Shown: positions 9,002 to 19,452 of the stretch, piece after piece
Position numbering within the stretch: position 1 is the stretch's first letter
Layout of the letters: every line of letters begins with the position of its first letter
Source: Marinobacterium zhoushanense
GTDB taxonomy: Bacteria; Pseudomonadota; Gammaproteobacteria; Pseudomonadales; Balneatricaceae
Reading direction: 5' to 3'
DNA: 64,000 bases
NCBI RefSeq assembly: GCF_014641945.1
Contig: NZ_BMIJ01000003.1
Coordinates: 496,001-560,000, forward strand
The notes under the pieces: generated by a model
What the model was told of the DNA's origin: nothing
What the model saw: only the letters and a program-made list of their open reading frames with translations
Databases searched by the model: none
Translations under genes and position numbers: made by a program

Positions 9002-10315
9002 TCAGTGCAGTTTAAGACGTGGACGAATGACCTTGTTGATCCGGGACACCAGGGTCACCAGTGCCGTTTTGACATAGCCATAGAGCGCCACCTGGTGCAT
9101 GCGATAGAGCGACACATAGACCACCCGTGCAAGATGGCCCTCGACCATAACGCTGCCTCGGGTCAGATTCCCCATCAGGTTGCCGACAGTGGAATACTTG
9201 CTCAACGACACCAGCGAGCCGTAGTCACGATATTCGTAGGCAGGAATATCCTCACCGTTGAGGATCCGCATAAAGTGGGTATAAAGATGGCTGGCCATCT
9301 GATGTGCGGCCTGTGCGCGCGGAGGAACCAAACCGCCCTCCTCATCCCGGCGCTCGCACGCCGCGCAGTCGCCTATGGCGAATATACGTTCGTCGCGGGT
9401 TGTGCGCAGATCCGAACCGACAACCAGCTGATTGCGGTTGTTGCTCTCAAGCCCATCCAGGGACTGCAGCAGCTCCGGCGCTTTGACACCGGCCGCCCAG
9501 ACCATAAGATCGGCAGGGATCACCTCGCCCTCATTGGTAACCAGCTCGCCCTCACGCACTTCAACTACCTGGGTTTTTTCCCGCACATCAACACCGAGTT
9601 TGCGCAACTCGGTGCGTACCGCGGCGGAGATACGACTGGGCAAGGCGCCCAATATCTGCGGACTTGCCTCTATCAGAGTGATTTTCAGACTGCTTGGATC
9701 GATATTCGAGACACCGTAGGAGACCAACTCCTGGGCCGAGTTATATAGCTCGGCAGACAGCTCAACCCCGGTTGCACCACCGCCTACGATAGAGATGCGC
9801 AATTTGCTGTGATCGCCCTGCGCACTAAGCTTCAGACAGGTATCGAGAAGCTCATTGTGAAAGTTATCAGCCTGGTTACGGTCGTCCAGGAAACAGCAGT
9901 GCTGTTTGACGCCGGGAACGCCGAAATCGTTGGTTTGACTGCCAATGGCCAACACCAGGTAGTCATAGTAAAGCGTCCTGGCCGGCACCAGCTCCTCACC
10001 GTTACTGCTCAGCAGAGGCGCCAGATGCACACAGCGTTGCCCTCGATCGAGCCCCGCTAGACTCCCAATCTGAAATTGAAAATTCGCCTGACGAGCCTGG
10101 GCCCTGTAACTGAGCTCATCAATGCTGGAGTCGAGTCGCCCCGTCGCCACTTCGTGCAGCAGCGGTTTCCATACGTGCGTGGTTTCACGATCGACCAACG
10201 TTACTTTCAATCCCTTGCGACCATATTTTCGGCCCAACCGGGTAGCGAGTTCCAAACCTCCCGCACCGCCACCCACGATGACGACATGCTGGTAGAGGTT
10301 ATTGGTACCTGTCAT
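9002..10315 (-). CDS. ndh: Type II NADH dehydrogenase
   Basis: Single-subunit, non-pumping NADH:quinone oxidoreductase on the inner face of the membrane. At 437 residues it has the FAD-binding VVIVGGGAGGLELA near the N-terminus, a second dinucleotide fold RISIVGGGATGVELSAEL for NADH, and the C-terminal FAD contact FAIGDCAAC. The C-terminal 60 residues are amphipathic and basic, fitting membrane attachment. The start is supported by AAGGAC eight bases upstream. Located beside alcohol-oxidation regulators, it could re-oxidise NADH made by the aldehyde dehydrogenase, though this is inference. Confidence 0.9.
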   Translation of the reverse strand: MTGTNNLYQHVVIVGGGAGGLELATRLGRKYGRKGLKVTLVDRETTHVWKPLLHEVATGRLDSSIDELSYRAQARQANFQFQIGSLAGLDRGQRCVHLAPLLSSNGEELVPARTLYYDYLVLAIGSQTNDFGVPGVKQHCCFLDDRNQADNFHNELLDTCLKLSAQGDHSKLRISIVGGGATGVELSAELYNSAQELVSYGVSNIDPSSLKITLIEASPQILGALPSRISAAVRTELRKLGVDVREKTQVVEVREGELVTNEGEVIPADLMVWAAGVKAPELLQSLDGLESNNRNQLVVGSDLRTTRDERIFAIGDCAACERRDEEGGLVPPRAQAAHQMASHLYTHFMRILNGEDIPAYEYRDYGSLVSLSKYSTVGNLMGNLTRGSVMVEGHLARVVYVSLYRMHQVALYGYVKTALVTLVSRINKVIRPRLKLH

Positions 10316-10473
10316 AAATTTTGTCCTTACAGCGATACTGACGTTCGCTGGGTAAGTTGGAATCGTCTTTTAAGTAGCCCCACACTTGCTACCAGGCGCT
10401 CATCTTCGTGAGCTCTTACCGCAGAGTACGATCGAGCTACTGTATAAAATTACGCGACTGCACTGAATAGTGC

Positions 10474-12195
10474 TCATCCTACTCTTTGCTCAAGCAGGTG
10501 ATTCATGAGCGCTCTGAGTTTTCCTGGCTTGAGCGGCTTGTTCAATACCGTCAGCCCCTCTTCCCGGAACAGACGCCGGGTTTCACCGCTGCGGTCGGCG
10601 GTCAGAATCGCTGCCGGTAGCGACAGGTCGAAATGTTGGCGCAGAAGCCGAACCGCCTCGATCCCGGTTTCATCGTTGTCCAGATGGTAATCGGCCAGGA
10701 TCATCTCCGGTGGCACGGTGTACTGCACCGCCTCATCCAGATTTCCAGCCGTATCGACCGTGCAACCCCAGCCTTCCAATAATGCCCGCATGCTGACCAG
10801 TATCTCGGGCTCATTATCGACGACCAACACACGGGCACCCCGCAATGAATCCCCTTGGCTGGGCGTAGCAGTGTACTTGCGCGTACTTTCCCCACCCTCG
10901 GCCAGCGGCACCATCAGACCGAAGCGCGACCCCCTACCTTCGATAGAGTCGAGCTGAATGGGGCACTCCAGTACACGGGCGATACGATCGACGATCGCCA
11001 GCCCAAGCCCTACACCACCGCGTTTGGCGCCGCTATTTTTAAGCTGCCGAAACTCCAGAAATATCTCTTCGCGCTGCTCAGCCGGGATGCCAGGCCCCGT
11101 GTCCCAAACCTGGATCAACACCATATCGCCGCGGCGGCGCATCGACAGCAGCACCTTGCCGCGGTCGGTATAGCGAATGGCATTGCCGATAAGATTGCGC
11201 AGGATGCGCGAGAGCAGGCGCAAATCGGAGCGTACCGACAGGTTGGGAGCCTGGATACGGAACTCCAGCCCCGCCTCCTCCGCCAGAGACTGAAACTCCG
11301 CTTCCATGTTGCGCAACAAGTGTGACAGCGGGAAAGTTTGAACATCCGGCTGTACTGCGTTCTGGTCCAACTTGGAGATATCGAGCAGATCGGAAAGCAG
11401 ATGTTCAGCGCCGGACAGTGCACGATGCACACGTTCCACCAGATCGCCCTCATAGGCGGCCAATTCACGTTCTCGTAGCGTGGACACCAGCAGCCTGGCG
11501 GCATTCAGCGGCTGGAGCAGGTCATGGCTGGCAGCAGCGAGATATTTATCCTTGCTGCGATTGGCGCTCTCTGCCGCCTCCTTGGCCAGCGCCATCTGGT
11601 GCTCGGCAGTCTGGCGTTCTGCCACCTCCTCCCGCAGGCGCTCATTCAGCCCCAGCAACTCTTGCGTACGCTCACTGACCCGCTGCTCCAGGGCTTCGTT
11701 TATCGCCTGCATCTGGTTCTGCATCCGGACACGTTCAGTGATATCGGAGACAAAACCCTCAATGATGGTGTGATCCGCCTCCCGCCTGAGCAGCAGGTTC
11801 ATCGAAACATGGATCAGCCCACCGCCAACACGCCTCAGCCGGGTCTGGTAGAGAAACAACTGGCCAAGCGCCAGCAGCCGTTGACGTATCTGAGCAAACT
11901 CATCAGCCCCACCCTCCAGCAACAGCGCCAGCTCGCCCCCCTGCTCCAGAGATGCTCCGGTGTCAGCAGCGCAGATTCGCGCCAGGGCGGGATTGGCCTT
12001 TTCAATGCGGCCTTGCAACGTCGCCTGGAAAATACCGTGCAGCGCATTTTCGAACAACCATTTATAACGGTTGCGTTCAGTTTCGAGCTCTTCGATCTTG
12101 CGCTGCAGAGCCGGGTAATAACTCTTGCGGGTGGACTGTCCACCCAAACCTATCAGGTCATCGACTGAAACAGATGGCTCAGAGGGCTTCTTCAT
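10474..12195 (-). CDS. ercS: PAS-containing hybrid histidine kinase, ErcS-like
   Basis: Soluble hybrid sensor kinase of 573 residues. Order of parts: coiled-coil (30-45), PAS domain (about 45-160), second coiled-coil (160-215), HisKA with AAASHDLLQPLNA (His224), HATPase with DTGPGIP and GVGLGLAIV, and a C-terminal receiver with phospho-acceptor Asp502 in ILADYHLD. No membrane segment is seen. It starts inside the end of ercA with a 17-bp overlap, the same pair as ercA-ercS in Pseudomonas aeruginosa, where ErcS belongs to the cascade controlling ethanol oxidation. It is related to the second kinase at 48516-51116, with the same SHDLLQPLNAARL motif. Confidence 0.87.
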   Translation of the reverse strand: MKKPSEPSVSVDDLIGLGGQSTRKSYYPALQRKIEELETERNRYKWLFENALHGIFQATLQGRIEKANPALARICAADTGASLEQGGELALLLEGGADEFAQIRQRLLALGQLFLYQTRLRRVGGGLIHVSMNLLLRREADHTIIEGFVSDITERVRMQNQMQAINEALEQRVSERTQELLGLNERLREEVAERQTAEHQMALAKEAAESANRSKDKYLAAASHDLLQPLNAARLLVSTLRERELAAYEGDLVERVHRALSGAEHLLSDLLDISKLDQNAVQPDVQTFPLSHLLRNMEAEFQSLAEEAGLEFRIQAPNLSVRSDLRLLSRILRNLIGNAIRYTDRGKVLLSMRRRGDMVLIQVWDTGPGIPAEQREEIFLEFRQLKNSGAKRGGVGLGLAIVDRIARVLECPIQLDSIEGRGSRFGLMVPLAEGGESTRKYTATPSQGDSLRGARVLVVDNEPEILVSMRALLEGWGCTVDTAGNLDEAVQYTVPPEMILADYHLDNDETGIEAVRLLRQHFDLSLPAAILTADRSGETRRLFREEGLTVLNKPLKPGKLRALMNHLLEQRVG

Positions 12196-13342
12196 AGACG
12201 ATCTCGACGTCGCGCAGGTTCGAGCGACGCGGGTTGGTCAATATGCACGGGTCCTTAATGGCATTGGCACTGAGATAGGGAATATCGGACACGTTGACAC
12301 CGTATTTGCCCAAGGTGTTCTTTAACCCCACATCCCGCTTCAGCGCCTCTACATGGTTATGCAGACGCTTCTGAATCTGTTTGCTGGTCAACCCCCGGGT
12401 GTCGATCCCCATGGTTTGGGCTATCACCGCGAAGCGATCCTGAGCCGAGGAGAAGTTGTAGTCGATCACGTGTTCCACCAGCATCGCGTTGCACAGGCCA
12501 TGGGGCAGATCCAGGTAACCGCCCAGACTGTGCGACATGGCATGCACCGCGCCTAAAATCGCGTTGGAAAACGCCAGTCCCGCCTTCATGGAACCGAGCA
12601 TGATCTGCTCGCGCAGATACTTGTCTTCCGGCTGCTCTACCAACAGCGCCAGGTGGTTGTTGATCAGGCGAATCGCATCCAACGCATGCATGTCGGTCAG
12701 CGGGCCGCTTCCGGTGGACACGAAGGCCTCAATCGCATGGACCAGAGCATCCACACCGGTGCACGCAGTAAGGAACGGCGACATGGTGCTGGTGGTATCC
12801 GGGTCAATCAGCGACACGTCTGGCACCACCGATTTGCTGACGATAGAGAACTTCACCCGCTGTTCAAGATCGGTGATGATCGCGAACTGTGAAACGTCCG
12901 CCGAAGTACCGGCCGTGGTCGGAATAAAAATTAACGGCGGGATCGGGTAGCGGGTCTGATCTATGCCTTCAAAGGAGCGAATCGTCTCACCATGAGTGCT
13001 GACGATCCCTATCCCCTTTGCGCAATCCATCGGGCTACCGCCGCCTATGGCCACGATGACATCACACCCTTTTTCTTGGTAAATCTCCGCCCCGCGCATC
13101 ACCTCCTCGCTGCGAGGGTTGGGCGACACATCGGTAAAGCGCACTACATCCAGGCCCTGCTCATGCAGTAACTGTTCAATCTCCAGGACCCATCCTGCGT
13201 TCACCACGCCGGGGTCCGAGACCAGCATAACCCGGTGGGCTCCAAAGGTTTTTGCGTAGTTGCCAACCATCTTGCGTGCACCGCTGCCAAAGATGATCTC
13301 GGGCGCAACGAATTTCCGAAGACTGGAGACTTCGTGGGACAT
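12179..13342 (-). CDS. ercA: Iron-containing alcohol dehydrogenase ErcA
   Basis: NAD-dependent group III alcohol dehydrogenase, 387 residues. The nucleotide-binding GGGSPMDCAKG and the metal-binding region, with Asp in SLIDPD and histidines in VDALVHAIEAF, HAMSHSLGG and DLPHG, are all present. In P. aeruginosa the homologue ErcA is needed for normal induction of the ethanol-oxidation genes rather than being the main enzyme. The overlap with ercS supports a signalling role here too. A short palindrome ACTCTAGAGT lies at 13408-13417 upstream. Confidence 0.9.
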   Translation of the reverse strand: MSHEVSSLRKFVAPEIIFGSGARKMVGNYAKTFGAHRVMLVSDPGVVNAGWVLEIEQLLHEQGLDVVRFTDVSPNPRSEEVMRGAEIYQEKGCDVIVAIGGGSPMDCAKGIGIVSTHGETIRSFEGIDQTRYPIPPLIFIPTTAGTSADVSQFAIITDLEQRVKFSIVSKSVVPDVSLIDPDTTSTMSPFLTACTGVDALVHAIEAFVSTGSGPLTDMHALDAIRLINNHLALLVEQPEDKYLREQIMLGSMKAGLAFSNAILGAVHAMSHSLGGYLDLPHGLCNAMLVEHVIDYNFSSAQDRFAVIAQTMGIDTRGLTSKQIQKRLHNHVEALKRDVGLKNTLGKYGVNVSDIPYLSANAIKDPCILTNPRRSNLRDVEIVYEEAL

Positions 13343-13476
13343 GGTTCCTGCCTCAACCTCGGCAGCACATTGCGTGCTGCACCGATCATTATTATTTTGT
13401 CGCTAAGACTCTAGAGTATGCGATAAAAAATCGCCAACGGCACTGGCTCTTTCGTACCATTCTGCGAAAGGCCCAG

Positions 13477-13872
13477 TCAGCGGCCCGGCGGCCACTCCTC
13501 ATGCCGCGGTAGGTTTTCGTATGCCAGCCACGGCGCATCATGAGAGGTCCAGATATGATGAACCGGTACCAGACCTGGATCTTCATCCAAAGTAGCGACC
13601 CGCACTATCACATGGGGTTGCTGCTGCCGCTCTGCCACCAGATGTGACCCGCAGACTGAGCAAAAGTGCCGTAACTTACCCGGCGATGACTCGAATGATG
13701 ACCTCGCATCTCCTCCTCTCAGCCAACGAAAGTGTTCCCTCAACACACCTGCGGTGGTGGCAAACGCAGCCGCATGCGCCTTACGACAGGTCCTGCAATG
13801 ACAATGGCCTATCGGCATATCGATACTGTCTATCTCGTAGACCACCGCGCCACATAAACAGCTCCCTTTCAT
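13477..13872 (-). CDS. Gfa/CENP-V-like zinc protein
   Basis: 131-residue member of the glutathione-dependent formaldehyde-activating (Gfa) fold family. Zinc-binding motifs are GSCLCGAVVYE at the N-terminus, GHCHCRTCRKAH near residue 25, and HFCSVCGSHL near residue 70. It lies between pqqH and ercA in an alcohol-oxidation locus, where an aldehyde-handling role would make sense, but most members of this family have no proven activity. A second, distinct member occurs at 60611-61009. Confidence 0.8.
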   Translation of the reverse strand: MKGSCLCGAVVYEIDSIDMPIGHCHCRTCRKAHAAAFATTAGVLREHFRWLRGGDARSSFESSPGKLRHFCSVCGSHLVAERQQQPHVIVRVATLDEDPGLVPVHHIWTSHDAPWLAYENLPRHEEWPPGR

Positions 13873-13992
13873 TCCACCTCTCCTTTAGCAACATTTCAGC
13901 ATAGAACGAAGCAGGTTATCACTGTCCGGGGAGTAGATCTCGATCGGCCGAACGGCCGCGCGCACATGATTAAGCCACGGGCTTCACGTTAG

Positions 13993-15867
13993 TCACTTAT
14001 TTCTCACGGATTGGCGCAATAGCTGTAGATAGAATGCCAACTCCTGCTCCAGCACCTGGGCCTGATTTTCAGCCTTTCTGAAACCGTGAGCCTCATCGTC
14101 GAAGAAGTGGCTTTCCACCGACAGCCCTTTGGCTGATAGCCGTTCGGCCATCAGGCGTGTCTGTTCAGGTAGCACGACCCTGTCCCGCTCACCCTGAAAA
14201 AAGATCACGGGGGCGCTAATACGCTCGGCATTGTTCAGTGGGGAGCGCTGGTCGTAGCGCATAGCGTGCACGATAGGATCCCCTATCAGCCAGTGCAGGT
14301 AGTGCGATTCGAACTTATGTGTAACTTCGTTGAGGCGCGCGGGGTCGGATACGCCGTATAGACTCGCCCCGCCGGTGAACAGCTTACTTTTCGTCAGCGC
14401 ACTGAGTGTCGTAAAGCCACCGGCACTGTTGCCGCGGATGAAGATCGCCGCGGGGTCGGCCAACTGTCGCTCTATCAGGTCAAGTGCTACCGCTATAACA
14501 TCCTCAACGTCGGCAACCCCCCACTGCCCTTCCAGTTGCATACGGTAGTCCCGGCCATAGCCGGTGCTGCCGCGATAGTTGATGTCAGCAATCATGAACC
14601 CCCGCTGGGTCCAGAACTGTATCCCGGGCTTGAATGTGGGCGCGGTGGCAGCGGTCGGCCCGCCGTGGGTATAGATCACCAGGGGCAAAGGGGTAACACC
14701 AGATGCATCTGGGCGGTACAGAAAGTACGGCACCGCACCGCTCGGTTGTAGCGGCGTCGCCCCTGGTTCTGGATTGGTTACCGGATAGTCCGGCACAGCG
14801 CCACCATACAATGCATCGCTGAATAAGGTCGCAGAACCGACCTCTCCATACAGGCACAGAACTGCCGGACAGCGGCTGCTGTATTCGGCGATGCAGCAGA
14901 TCTTGTCATCCGCCAGTGTCAGCGAGTGTAGCCTCGTGGCCGGAACATCCAGGTGCAGTCTCTGCCACCTGTCGCCGGCATGCCGGAAGAGTCCCGAGTA
15001 ACCTTGATGCTGCCCGATAGCATAGAGCTGGCCGGCGTCGTCCCAACCGTAGGTGGCGATACCAAACTGCCAGGGCGCAGTCGTAAACTCCGTGTCAGCG
15101 GGCTCATCGCCCGGCAAAGGGGTAAAACTGACGCCGTTGAAACGCTCTATCCGCCACCAATTCTGACGGTCTATCACCACATGAAGCTCACCCTCAGGGG
15201 AAAACCTGGGCTGCGCCCAGGCGCCCACGCAATCGGAAACCTCTCGACAGTCCATTGAGTGGCCGTTTTCAGTGAGTGCCGCTAGATATAGCCGGGTATA
15301 GGTCCAGGGCTGATTTGGATGGTTCCACTCCACCCAGGCAAGTTGCGAGCCATCGGGACTTAAGGTCGGAGAGGCGTAAAAATCAGCACCCTCGGCCAGT
15401 ACACGCAGCCTGCCGTCACCGCCGATACTGACCAAACGATTCACCGGCTTTTCAGCGTCGGATTGATGAGTTTCGCAGATCGCAATCAGTCGCTGGCGGC
15501 AGGCATCGAATACCAGGTCGGCAAACCGACTGTCCGGCAGGTCGGTTAGCCTGCGAACAACACCTTCCTCCAGGCTCAAACACCAGACCTGTTGGTCGCT
15601 GTCGTTGACGAAGAAGGCGTTAGAGTTCGAAAGGCACCAACCGCCGCCGCCATACTCGTGCACGCGGCTGCGCACACTGAACGCCGATGGCAGCAGGGAT
15701 ATCGCCTCACCCTGTCTGAATAGGCAGAGCCGATTCTGCCCGCTGCGGCTATCGAAACTGATACCGTATACCCGACCGCCCTGAGTGCGCAGTGCGGCAT
15801 ACTCCTGTATCGCTTTGACTGCATCCGTTGCTGAAATCGGTTGTTCAACCTGAGCGGGCGAAAACAC
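13993..15867 (-). CDS. pqqH: S9 family prolyl-oligopeptidase-like protein PqqH
   Basis: 624-residue two-domain serine peptidase: an N-terminal beta-propeller (about 1-370) and a C-terminal alpha/beta hydrolase (about 380-620). The catalytic triad is visible as Ser in IRGNSAGGF, Asp in [11 protein letters not shown] and His in DDEAHGF. It overlaps the 3' end of pqqE by 23 bp, so it is the last gene of the pqq operon. In P. aeruginosa an S9 peptidase gene occupies the same place and is called pqqH. A role in processing modified PqqA is plausible but unproven. Confidence 0.85.
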   Translation of the reverse strand: MFSPAQVEQPISATDAVKAIQEYAALRTQGGRVYGISFDSRSGQNRLCLFRQGEAISLLPSAFSVRSRVHEYGGGGWCLSNSNAFFVNDSDQQVWCLSLEEGVVRRLTDLPDSRFADLVFDACRQRLIAICETHQSDAEKPVNRLVSIGGDGRLRVLAEGADFYASPTLSPDGSQLAWVEWNHPNQPWTYTRLYLAALTENGHSMDCREVSDCVGAWAQPRFSPEGELHVVIDRQNWWRIERFNGVSFTPLPGDEPADTEFTTAPWQFGIATYGWDDAGQLYAIGQHQGYSGLFRHAGDRWQRLHLDVPATRLHSLTLADDKICCIAEYSSRCPAVLCLYGEVGSATLFSDALYGGAVPDYPVTNPEPGATPLQPSGAVPYFLYRPDASGVTPLPLVIYTHGGPTAATAPTFKPGIQFWTQRGFMIADINYRGSTGYGRDYRMQLEGQWGVADVEDVIAVALDLIERQLADPAAIFIRGNSAGGFTTLSALTKSKLFTGGASLYGVSDPARLNEVTHKFESHYLHWLIGDPIVHAMRYDQRSPLNNAERISAPVIFFQGERDRVVLPEQTRLMAERLSAKGLSVESHFFDDEAHGFRKAENQAQVLEQELAFYLQLLRQSVRNK

Positions 15868-17113
15868 GGGAGCCGTCAGCTAAATTTTGAGAGCCGTCAG
15901 CTAAGGAATGAGAGCCGTCAGCTGATTTTTGAGAGCCATCAGCGCGTGGACGAGAACCAGCCGCGTACTGTCGAGAGTTACGCTCGTTTCTGAAGCTGAT
16001 CGGCCTGCCGGAACTGTCTAACTCAGCCGCCTCGCGCGCGGCCAGTATCTTGCCGTGATCAGGTGACTTGCCGCACACAGGATCCGCCGCATGCATATCG
16101 CCGGTCATCATGTAGGCCTGACAGCGGCAGCCGCCATGGTCCTGCTCTTTCTCGTCACAGGATCTGCACGGCTCCTGCATCCATTCGTCGCCACGGAAGT
16201 AGTTGAATCCGTTTGATTCATTCCAGATATCGTGGATCGTTTGATCCTTCACGTTGGGAAACTCGATCGGCAGCATCCGCGCGCTGTGGCAGGGCAAGGC
16301 GGTGCCGTCCGGTGTCACGGTCAGAAAGATCTCGCCCCAGCCGTTCATGCACTTCTTCGGTCGCTCCTCGTAATAGTCGGGGGTCACAAAAATCAGCCTG
16401 ATCGGGTTGCCTTCCGCCTTCAGCTTCTCACGGTACTCGTTGGTGATTCGCTCGGCACGCTCCAGCTGCGCCTTGGTCGGCAGCAGCTGCTCCCGGTTCT
16501 CGTAGGCCCAGCCGTAGTATTGGCAGGTGGCGAGCTCCACGTAATCGGCTTCCAGCTCGACGCAGAGTTCGATAATGCGGCCGATCTGGTCGATGTTGTG
16601 CTTGTGGGTGACGAAGTTGAGCACCATCGGGTAGCCCTGCGCCTTCACTTCGCGGGCGATCTTCAGCTTCTGCTGGAATGCCTTTTTCGAGCCGGCCAGC
16701 ATGTTGTTGACCTCCTCGTCGGAGGCCTGGAAGCTGACCTGGATATGGTCCAGCCCCGCGTCGCGAAATGCGGCGATACGCTCGCCGCTAAGGCCGATAC
16801 CGGAGGTGATCAGATTGGTGTAGTAACCGAGCTTGCGCGCCTCGGCGATCAGCTGTTCCAGGTCCTGGCGCACCAGCGGTTCGCCGCCGGAAAAGCCGAG
16901 CTGCGCCGCGCCCATCTCGCGTGCCTGGCGGAATACACTGATCCACTCTTCGGTACTCAGCTCGCCGCCAGCACCGGCGAAGTCGAGTGGGTTACTGCAG
17001 TAGGGACACTGCAGCGGGCACTTGTAGGTCAGTTCGGCGAGCAGCCAGAGCGGCTGCCCGTGGGTCTTGGTGCGAGCAAGCGCGTTAGCGGTAGTCGATC
17101 CAGCGTTGTTCAC
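15845..17113 (-). CDS. pqqE: PqqA peptide cyclase PqqE (radical SAM)
   Basis: Radical SAM enzyme that, with PqqD, joins Glu15 and Tyr19 of PqqA by a carbon-carbon bond. The SAM-cluster motif is Cys32-x3-Cys36-x2-Cys39 (CPLQCPYC). The C-terminal SPASM region has its auxiliary-cluster cysteines, including [16 protein letters not shown]. Translation starts at GTG with GGAGG six bases upstream, overlapping pqqD by 29 bp. The protein is 422 residues, longer than the usual 370-390, because of a tail carrying four ADGSxxx heptads (391-418). The tail lies beyond the catalytic core. Confidence 0.96.
   Translation of the reverse strand: MNNAGSTTANALARTKTHGQPLWLLAELTYKCPLQCPYCSNPLDFAGAGGELSTEEWISVFRQAREMGAAQLGFSGGEPLVRQDLEQLIAEARKLGYYTNLITSGIGLSGERIAAFRDAGLDHIQVSFQASDEEVNNMLAGSKKAFQQKLKIAREVKAQGYPMVLNFVTHKHNIDQIGRIIELCVELEADYVELATCQYYGWAYENREQLLPTKAQLERAERITNEYREKLKAEGNPIRLIFVTPDYYEERPKKCMNGWGEIFLTVTPDGTALPCHSARMLPIEFPNVKDQTIHDIWNESNGFNYFRGDEWMQEPCRSCDEKEQDHGGCRCQAYMMTGDMHAADPVCGKSPDHGKILAAREAAELDSSGRPISFRNERNSRQYAAGSRPRADGSQKSADGSHSLADGSQNLADGSRVFARSG
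15870..15953 (-). repeat. Four 21-bp tandem repeats at the 3' end of pqqE
   Basis: Four direct units of exactly 21 bp (15870-15890, 15891-15911, 15912-15932, 15933-15953), each starting GAGCCGTCAGC or GAGCCATCAGC on the plus strand. They are in frame and encode the heptads [21 protein letters not shown] and ADGSRVF at the PqqE C-terminus. The unit length suggests expansion by replication slippage. Confidence 0.9.
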
Positions 17114-17369
17114 GGGCCACCTCCAGAAACTCCAGGATATCGCCGCTCAGGTCTCCGGCTTCGGGAAACTTCTCCATCAGCGCCGCACTGATCGCGGTGA
17201 CGTTGCGCTGGCCATCCACCAGCGCCAAAATTTCGCCGGCGCTCTGATTGAGCTTGACCATCCCCTCCGGGTACAGCAGCACATACGCCTGCTGGGCCGG
17301 TTCCCACTGAAAACGAAACAGGGTGCCCAATACCGGCACGCGGAAATCGGTTTTGACGGCAGCGTTCAT
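17085..17369 (-). CDS. pqqD: PqqA-binding chaperone PqqD
   Basis: 94-residue RiPP recognition element that binds the PqqA precursor and presents it to PqqE. The conserved [11 protein letters not shown] and [13 protein letters not shown] segments are present. The gene overlaps pqqC by four bases at its start and pqqE by 29 bp at its end, so pqqC-D-E are translationally coupled. It stands alone here rather than being fused to PqqC as in some methylotrophs. Confidence 0.95.
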   Translation of the reverse strand: MNAAVKTDFRVPVLGTLFRFQWEPAQQAYVLLYPEGMVKLNQSAGEILALVDGQRNVTAISAALMEKFPEAGDLSGDILEFLEVAREQRWIDYR

Positions 17370-18121
17370 CGGAACAGTCCTCGGTGGTAGACCTTCTCCC
17401 TGGTAACGGTGTGATACGGCGGGCGTTCCAGCTCGTACGCCATGCTCATGGCATCGAGCATGCTCCAGAGCACATCCAGTTTGAACTGCAGAATCTCCAG
17501 CATCCGCTCCTGCTGTTCGCGGGTGTCGTAGAAATCCAGCGTGATCTCCAGCCCGTGCTTCACGTCGCGCCGCGCTTCTGTCAGGCGGTTACGGAAGTAC
17601 TGATAACCCTCGGCCTTGATCCAGGGATAATGGCTGGGCCAGGTATCCAACCGCGACTGATGGATGGTGGGCGCAAACAGCTCGGTGAGCGATGAGCTGG
17701 CAGCCTCCTCCCAACCGGCACGGCGGGCGAAGTTGACGTAGGCATCGACGGCAAAACGCACGCCCGGCAGTACATGCTCCTGGGACAGGATCTCTTCCCG
17801 GGTCAGGCCTACCGCCTCGCCGAGACGCAGCCAGGCTTCGATACCACCCTCGGCATCGCCGTAGCCGTCGTGGTCAAGAATGCGCTGTACCCACTTGCGG
17901 CGCACATCGCGGTCCGGGCAGTTGGCCAGAATTGCGGCATCCTTGAGCGGGATATTGATCTGGTAGTAGAAACGGTTCGCCACCCAACCACGGATCTGCT
18001 CCGGCGTGGAGCGCCCCTCGTACATATCGACGTGGTACGGGTGGAAAATGTGGTACAGCTCGCCCTTGGCGCGCAGCGCCTGTTCGAACTCGTCGCGGCT
18101 CATCGGTGCTTGTGTGCTCAT
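17366..18121 (-). CDS. pqqC: PQQ synthase PqqC
   Basis: Cofactorless oxidase that catalyses the last ring closure and eight-electron oxidation giving PQQ. The 251-residue length is standard. The all-helical family signature includes [14 protein letters not shown] near the N-terminus, [18 protein letters not shown] and [18 protein letters not shown], with conserved His, Tyr and Arg residues for substrate binding. TAGGAG precedes the ATG. Confidence 0.97.
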   Translation of the reverse strand: MSTQAPMSRDEFEQALRAKGELYHIFHPYHVDMYEGRSTPEQIRGWVANRFYYQINIPLKDAAILANCPDRDVRRKWVQRILDHDGYGDAEGGIEAWLRLGEAVGLTREEILSQEHVLPGVRFAVDAYVNFARRAGWEEAASSSLTELFAPTIHQSRLDTWPSHYPWIKAEGYQYFRNRLTEARRDVKHGLEITLDFYDTREQQERMLEILQFKLDVLWSMLDAMSMAYELERPPYHTVTREKVYHRGLFR

Positions 18122-18130
18122 GCGAATCTC

Positions 18131-19051
18131 CTACAGTTCTATGCTCATACCGTCATACGAGACCTCGATGCCGTGGCGTGTCAGCTCGGCACGCTCCGGG
18201 GAGTCCTCGATCAGGATCGGATTGGTGTTGTTGATATGAATCAGCACCTTGCGCGGCTTGGTCAGGGTATCGAGGAAAGCGATCATGCCCTCCTCTCCTG
18301 ACTGAGCCAGGTGACCCATATGGACGCCAAGCTTGTCGCCGACGCCGTTATGAGCCATCTCGTCATCACGCCACAGGGTGCCGTCCACCAGCAGGCAATC
18401 GGCCTCGGCCATCATCGCCGGCAGGTGGGGTTCGATCCGGCCAAGGCCGGGAGCATAGAACAGGGATTTGCCGCTCTGGGTATCGCGGATCAGTACGCCA
18501 ATGTTGTCGCCCGGATGCGGGTCATTGCGGTGCGGCGAGTATGGCGGTGCGCTGGAGATCAGCGGCACGGCGATAAACTCCAGCCCCGGCGCACAATCGA
18601 TGGTGAAACGGTTCACCGCCTCATCGACCGGGATCCGCTTGCGATTCAGACCGCCATTCCAGTGCTCAAGCATGTTGAACACCGGGAAACCAGTGGTCAG
18701 ATCCTGGTGGACCATGTCGGTGCACCAGACATCGAGTGGGCAGCCTTCGCGCAGCAACAGCAAACCGGTGGTGTGATCGATCTGGCTGTCCATCAGTACG
18801 ATGGCACCGATACCGGTGTCGCGCTTGGCGCGAGCCGGTTGCATCGGCGCAAAATCGGCCAGTTGAGCACGGATATCCGGGGATGCATTGAACAGCACCC
18901 AGTCGACACCGTTGCTGGAGACCGCGATGGAGGATTGCGTACGGGGCTTGGCGTTGAGGGTGCCGTTTCTGACGCCTGCGCAGTTGGCACAGTTGCAGTT
19001 CCATTGCGGAAAACCACCGCCGGCGGCTGAACCCAGAATCTGTATTTTCAT
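18131..19051 (-). CDS. pqqB: PQQ biosynthesis protein PqqB
   Basis: Metallo-beta-lactamase-fold protein of 306 residues, proposed to hydroxylate the tyrosine of the PQQ intermediate. It has the N-terminal [16 protein letters not shown] with zinc-binding cysteines, [18 protein letters not shown] in the metal site region, and the late HINNTNPIL motif. It is ten bases upstream of pqqC and 124 bp downstream of pqqA; that gap may hold an attenuating structure, since PqqA is needed in excess. Confidence 0.95.
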   Translation of the reverse strand: MKIQILGSAAGGGFPQWNCNCANCAGVRNGTLNAKPRTQSSIAVSSNGVDWVLFNASPDIRAQLADFAPMQPARAKRDTGIGAIVLMDSQIDHTTGLLLLREGCPLDVWCTDMVHQDLTTGFPVFNMLEHWNGGLNRKRIPVDEAVNRFTIDCAPGLEFIAVPLISSAPPYSPHRNDPHPGDNIGVLIRDTQSGKSLFYAPGLGRIEPHLPAMMAEADCLLVDGTLWRDDEMAHNGVGDKLGVHMGHLAQSGEEGMIAFLDTLTKPRKVLIHINNTNPILIEDSPERAELTRHGIEVSYDGMSIEL

Positions 19052-19174
19052 TGTTATTCTTCTTTGCCCAGAGTGGATTGAGGGGATACAGCCAATCGGC
19101 TGCGAATCCGGGCTGGGAGGAAGGCTACCGACGAAAAGTCGGCAGCTTCACTCGGAGCGCATAACTTACATAAG

Positions 19175-19246
19175 TTAACGGTTAGCGAAGTACATGGTGA
19201 CTTCGAAGCCGATACGCAGATCAGTGAAAGCGGGTTTGGTCCACAT
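19175..19246 (-). CDS. pqqA: PQQ precursor peptide PqqA
   Basis: Ribosomally made 23-residue precursor starting MWTKPAF and ending YFANR. Glu15 and Tyr19, which are cross-linked by PqqE and become the PQQ skeleton, are both present. GAGGAAAC is the ribosome site. The gene heads the pqqABCDEH operon. The candidate operator at 19316-19327 and a TAAGAT -10-like hexamer lie upstream. Confidence 0.97.
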   Translation of the reverse strand: MWTKPAFTDLRIGFEVTMYFANR

Positions 19247-19315
19247 AGCTGTTTCCTCGATTGTTATTGTTGAACACACCTTGATCTTAGGAGTCGCACA
19301 GCCTGCGCCATATCG

Positions 19316-19327
19316 TACTTTGGAACT
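19316..19327 (-). promoter_or_regulatory. Candidate operator upstream of pqqA
   Basis: On the minus strand the site reads AGTTCCAAAGTA, with TAAGAT 26 bases downstream as a possible -10. It matches four other sites in the window (AGTACTCAAGTA twice, AGTACCAAAGTA, AATACCAAAGTA). A further AGTACTATTT copy lies at 19340-19349. The binding protein is not known; ErbR is the first suspect. Confidence 0.5.
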
Positions 19328-19452
19328 AAATCGGACCGGAAATAGTACTCCCTCCGAGGTGGCTCATGATCTCTAGCACTTGACCTTGGTCATGTGCCCC
19401 CAACCGTTGTTGGCGCATGATGCGGTTAAATATGAGCGATGAGGTGCACATT

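Noticed and set aside
15870..15953. Short regular repeats resembling a CRISPR array
   Set aside because: Units are directly abutting with no spacers, are in frame, and encode the PqqE tail.
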